Part shown: positions 5,296-6,633 of the stretch, one piece after another
Layout of the letters: each line of letters begins with the position of its first letter
How positions within the stretch are numbered: position 1 is the stretch's first letter
Source of the DNA: Pseudomonadota bacterium
Lineage (GTDB): Bacteria; Bdellovibrionota_C; UBA2361; OMIW01
Direction of reading: 5' to 3'
DNA: 6,633 bases
NCBI GenBank assembly: GCA_900299205.1
Contig: OMIW01000119.1
Coordinates: 1-6,633 of the forward strand
Notes under the pieces: generated by a model
The model's database searches: none
Told to the model about the DNA's origin: nothing
The model's input: only the letters and a program-made list of their open reading frames with translations
Translations under genes and position numbers: made by a program

Positions 5296-6428
5296 TAGCA
5301 GCTCGGACCCTGAGAAAGATCGATTGGATGGCTCTTGCTCTCATCGTCTGCATTCCCCTATGTGGTCTTGTTGTGCTGTACAGCGCAGGATTCCATCCAG
5401 GTGGCCGGCTTCTCGATCTAGCGATATTTGAGATATCCGTCACGAGTGCGCCATTCGCCAAGCAGCTCCTCTTCCTCGGCCTCGGAATAGCAGTGATGAG
5501 TGCTGCTGCAATGATTCCCTCAGACATAGTTCGTCGGAGCGCGTACCTTATTTATGGAATAGGGGTCATCCTGTTAGTAGGGGTGGCTTTGTTCGGGATC
5601 GTGAGCAATGGCTCCCGACGCTGGCTTCCCCTAGGGGTAGTGACAATTCAGCCAGCGGAATTCGTGAAGCTTGGTGTGATCCTCGCGATGGCGAGAATGC
5701 TTTCCGAGCATCCTCCGGGGCGAGGAGGTTTCTCGTTCATGGGGCTAATCCGCCCGGTCCTGATTTTTTTACCCCCCATGATGCTTGTCGCGAGGCAGCC
5801 GGATCTTGGGACTGCCCTTGTGATTGGATGGGTGGGTGCAACGATTATTCTCTTTCTCGGGGTGCGTCGGAGGGTTGTCGTCTGTGCACTCTTGTGTGGG
5901 GCTCTCCTAGCGGTACCAATATGGCGTGGGTTACACGACTATCAAAGACAGAGAATTATATCCCTTTTTAACCCCGATCTCGACCCCAGGGGAGCCGGAT
6001 ACCATATAAATCAATCGAAGATCGCCGTGGGCTCAGGAGAGCTTTTTGGGAAAGGCTTTATGCAGGGGACGCAGACTCAGCTTGAGTTTCTTCCGGAGCA
6101 TACGACCGATTTCATCTTTTCGGTGCTTGCGGAGGAGTGGGGATTCGTCGGAGCAGGAGCGGTCCTGTTTCTCTACCTTGTCTTGTTCCAAAGACTCATC
6201 ATGGTTGCGGCACGATGTCGTGATCTTTTCGCGACTCTGGTTGTGTTTGGCATAACCTCGGTCCTTTTTTTTCACACCGTAGTAAATATAGGAATGGTCA
6301 TGGGGGTGCTGCCCGTTGTTGGTATTCCCCTACCGCTCTTTAGTTATGGGGGCTCTTCGGTTCTATCGACGATGTTTTCGCTCGGGCTTGTATTTGGATT
6401 AAGTGCGCAACAGCGGGGAGGAAGATGA
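5292..6428 (+). CDS. rodA: SEDS peptidoglycan glycosyltransferase RodA
   Basis: RodA is a SEDS-family integral membrane enzyme that polymerises lipid II into glycan strands in the Rod complex, activated by PBP2. Its 378 residues and about ten membrane segments match the family. Visible signatures are the first periplasmic loop APFAKQLLF (53-61), NGSRRWLPLGVVTIQPAEFV (106-125), RQPDLGTAL (168-176), HDYQRQRIISLFNPDLDPRG (215-234), GYHINQSKIAVGSG (236-249) and LEFLPEHTTDFIFSVLAEEW (264-283). The near-invariant VNIGMVMGVLPVVGIPLPLF leads into SYGGSS. Asp273 in HTTDF matches E. coli RodA Asp262, the essential residue. The IQPAEF motif has Ala where Ser is commonest, a mild change. RodA rather than FtsW is indicated by the sequence match and the adjacent mrdA. 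ATG 5292 overlaps the mrdA stop as ATGA and has a strong ribosome binding site. The stop overlaps the next gene by ATGA. Confidence 0.98.
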   Translation: MIAARTLRKIDWMALALIVCIPLCGLVVLYSAGFHPGGRLLDLAIFEISVTSAPFAKQLLFLGLGIAVMSAAAMIPSDIVRRSAYLIYGIGVILLVGVALFGIVSNGSRRWLPLGVVTIQPAEFVKLGVILAMARMLSEHPPGRGGFSFMGLIRPVLIFLPPMMLVARQPDLGTALVIGWVGATIILFLGVRRRVVVCALLCGALLAVPIWRGLHDYQRQRIISLFNPDLDPRGAGYHINQSKIAVGSGELFGKGFMQGTQTQLEFLPEHTTDFIFSVLAEEWGFVGAGAVLFLYLVLFQRLIMVAARCRDLFATLVVFGITSVLFFHTVVNIGMVMGVLPVVGIPLPLFSYGGSSVLSTMFSLGLVFGLSAQQRGGR

Positions 6429-6633
6429 GATTGGCGAGAGAGGGCGACGAGAATTGCAAGCAACTTCGGAAAGGGTGGTGGCGAGGTGCTTTGTCAATAC
6501 TCGTGGTACAGGGGGTTGTATCGATTCTGGGGGGTCGTGGAGAGGCACAGGTACCAGCGTCAACGCCAACGGAAGTGCCCGCATCAACTCCGGTTGAAGA
6601 GCTGAGTATTCCGCTATTTAAAAAGCCTCGGGA
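6425..6633 (+). CDS. Exported protein of unknown function, N-terminus only (runs off right edge)
   Basis: The frame opens at ATG 6425, overlapping the rodA stop as ATGA, and remains open through base 6633 (69 codons plus two bases). GGGGAGGAAG (6415-6424) supplies a ribosome binding site, though it lies close to the ATG. The translation begins MRLAREGDENCKQLRKGWWR. The hydrophobic core GALSILVVQGVVSILGG (21-37) follows, then GRGEAQV, which reads as a Sec signal peptide with likely cleavage after Ala41. The mature start is Pro/Thr/Ser/Glu-rich with a tandem repeat (VPASTPTE then VPASTPVE, residues 43-58) and continues EELSIPLFKKPR. It is probably periplasmic or surface-directed with a flexible linker at its N-terminus. 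The fold cannot be inferred from the part seen. Translational coupling to rodA suggests an envelope function related to elongation, but this is inference. Confidence 0.75.
   Translation, partial: MRLAREGDENCKQLRKGWWRGALSILVVQGVVSILGGRGEAQVPASTPTEVPASTPVEELSIPLFKKPR
6551..6598 (+). repeat. Two-copy 8-residue tandem repeat in the exported protein
   Basis: Residues 43-50 (VPASTPTE, bases 6551-6574) and 51-58 (VPASTPVE, 6575-6598) are adjacent copies of a Pro/Thr/Ser unit. At DNA level the copies differ at most third codon positions while the first six residues are identical. The repeat is therefore preserved at protein level rather than being a fresh slippage duplication. It probably forms an extended linker. 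Confidence 0.65.

Noticed and set aside
6403-6597. Overlapping + strand ORF of 64 residues at the right end
   Set aside because: It is out of frame with both rodA and the coupled signal-peptide gene, and its Gly/Arg/Thr-rich translation looks like a shadow.
1-6633. CRISPR array, insertion sequence, tRNA or rRNA
   Set aside because: I saw no regularly spaced repeats, transposase motifs, terminal inverted repeats, or tRNA/rRNA sequence anywhere in the window.

Overview
This window holds a compact Gram-negative-type cell-elongation (Rod complex) operon, entirely on the + strand: mreB, mreC, mreD, mrdA (PBP2) and rodA. A small unrecognised gene precedes mreB. The start of a secreted-protein gene follows rodA and runs off the right edge. 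The genes encode the actin-like scaffold (MreB), its membrane and periplasmic partners (MreC, MreD), the transpeptidase (PBP2) and the SEDS glycosyltransferase (RodA). The organism is therefore very probably a rod-shaped or otherwise elongating diderm bacterium. Keeping all five genes in one block, with moderate-to-high GC, fits deltaproteobacteria-like or related lineages better than E. coli, where mreBCD and mrdAB are separate. No ribosomal RNA or other phylogenetic marker is present, so the lineage is only a suggestion.

Layout. Positions 2-160 are open in one frame and may be the tail of an upstream gene (weak). Positions 185-547 hold a 120-residue basic protein of unknown function. Positions 548-706 are the mreB leader, with two short hairpins and two competing in-frame starts for mreB. 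mreB runs 707-1735 and mreC 1798-2700. A 131-base gap follows that lacks a recognisable ribosome binding site for the next gene. mreD is at 2832-3338 and mrdA at 3376-5295. rodA (5292-6428) overlaps mrdA by ATGA. The next gene (6425 to the edge) overlaps rodA by ATGA in the same way and encodes an exported protein.

How they work together. MreB filaments at the inner membrane position the MreC/MreD complex. MreC is known to activate PBP2, and PBP2 in turn activates RodA. RodA polymerises lipid II into glycan strands and PBP2 cross-links them along the side wall. The two ATGA overlaps couple translation of PBP2, RodA and the downstream exported protein, which makes that protein a candidate accessory factor.

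I found no wholly new system here. The points most worth a second look are a predicted Cys3-His metal site in PBP2, unusual residues in the MreB nucleotide-binding motifs, the mreB start/hairpin arrangement, and the two unrecognised flanking genes.
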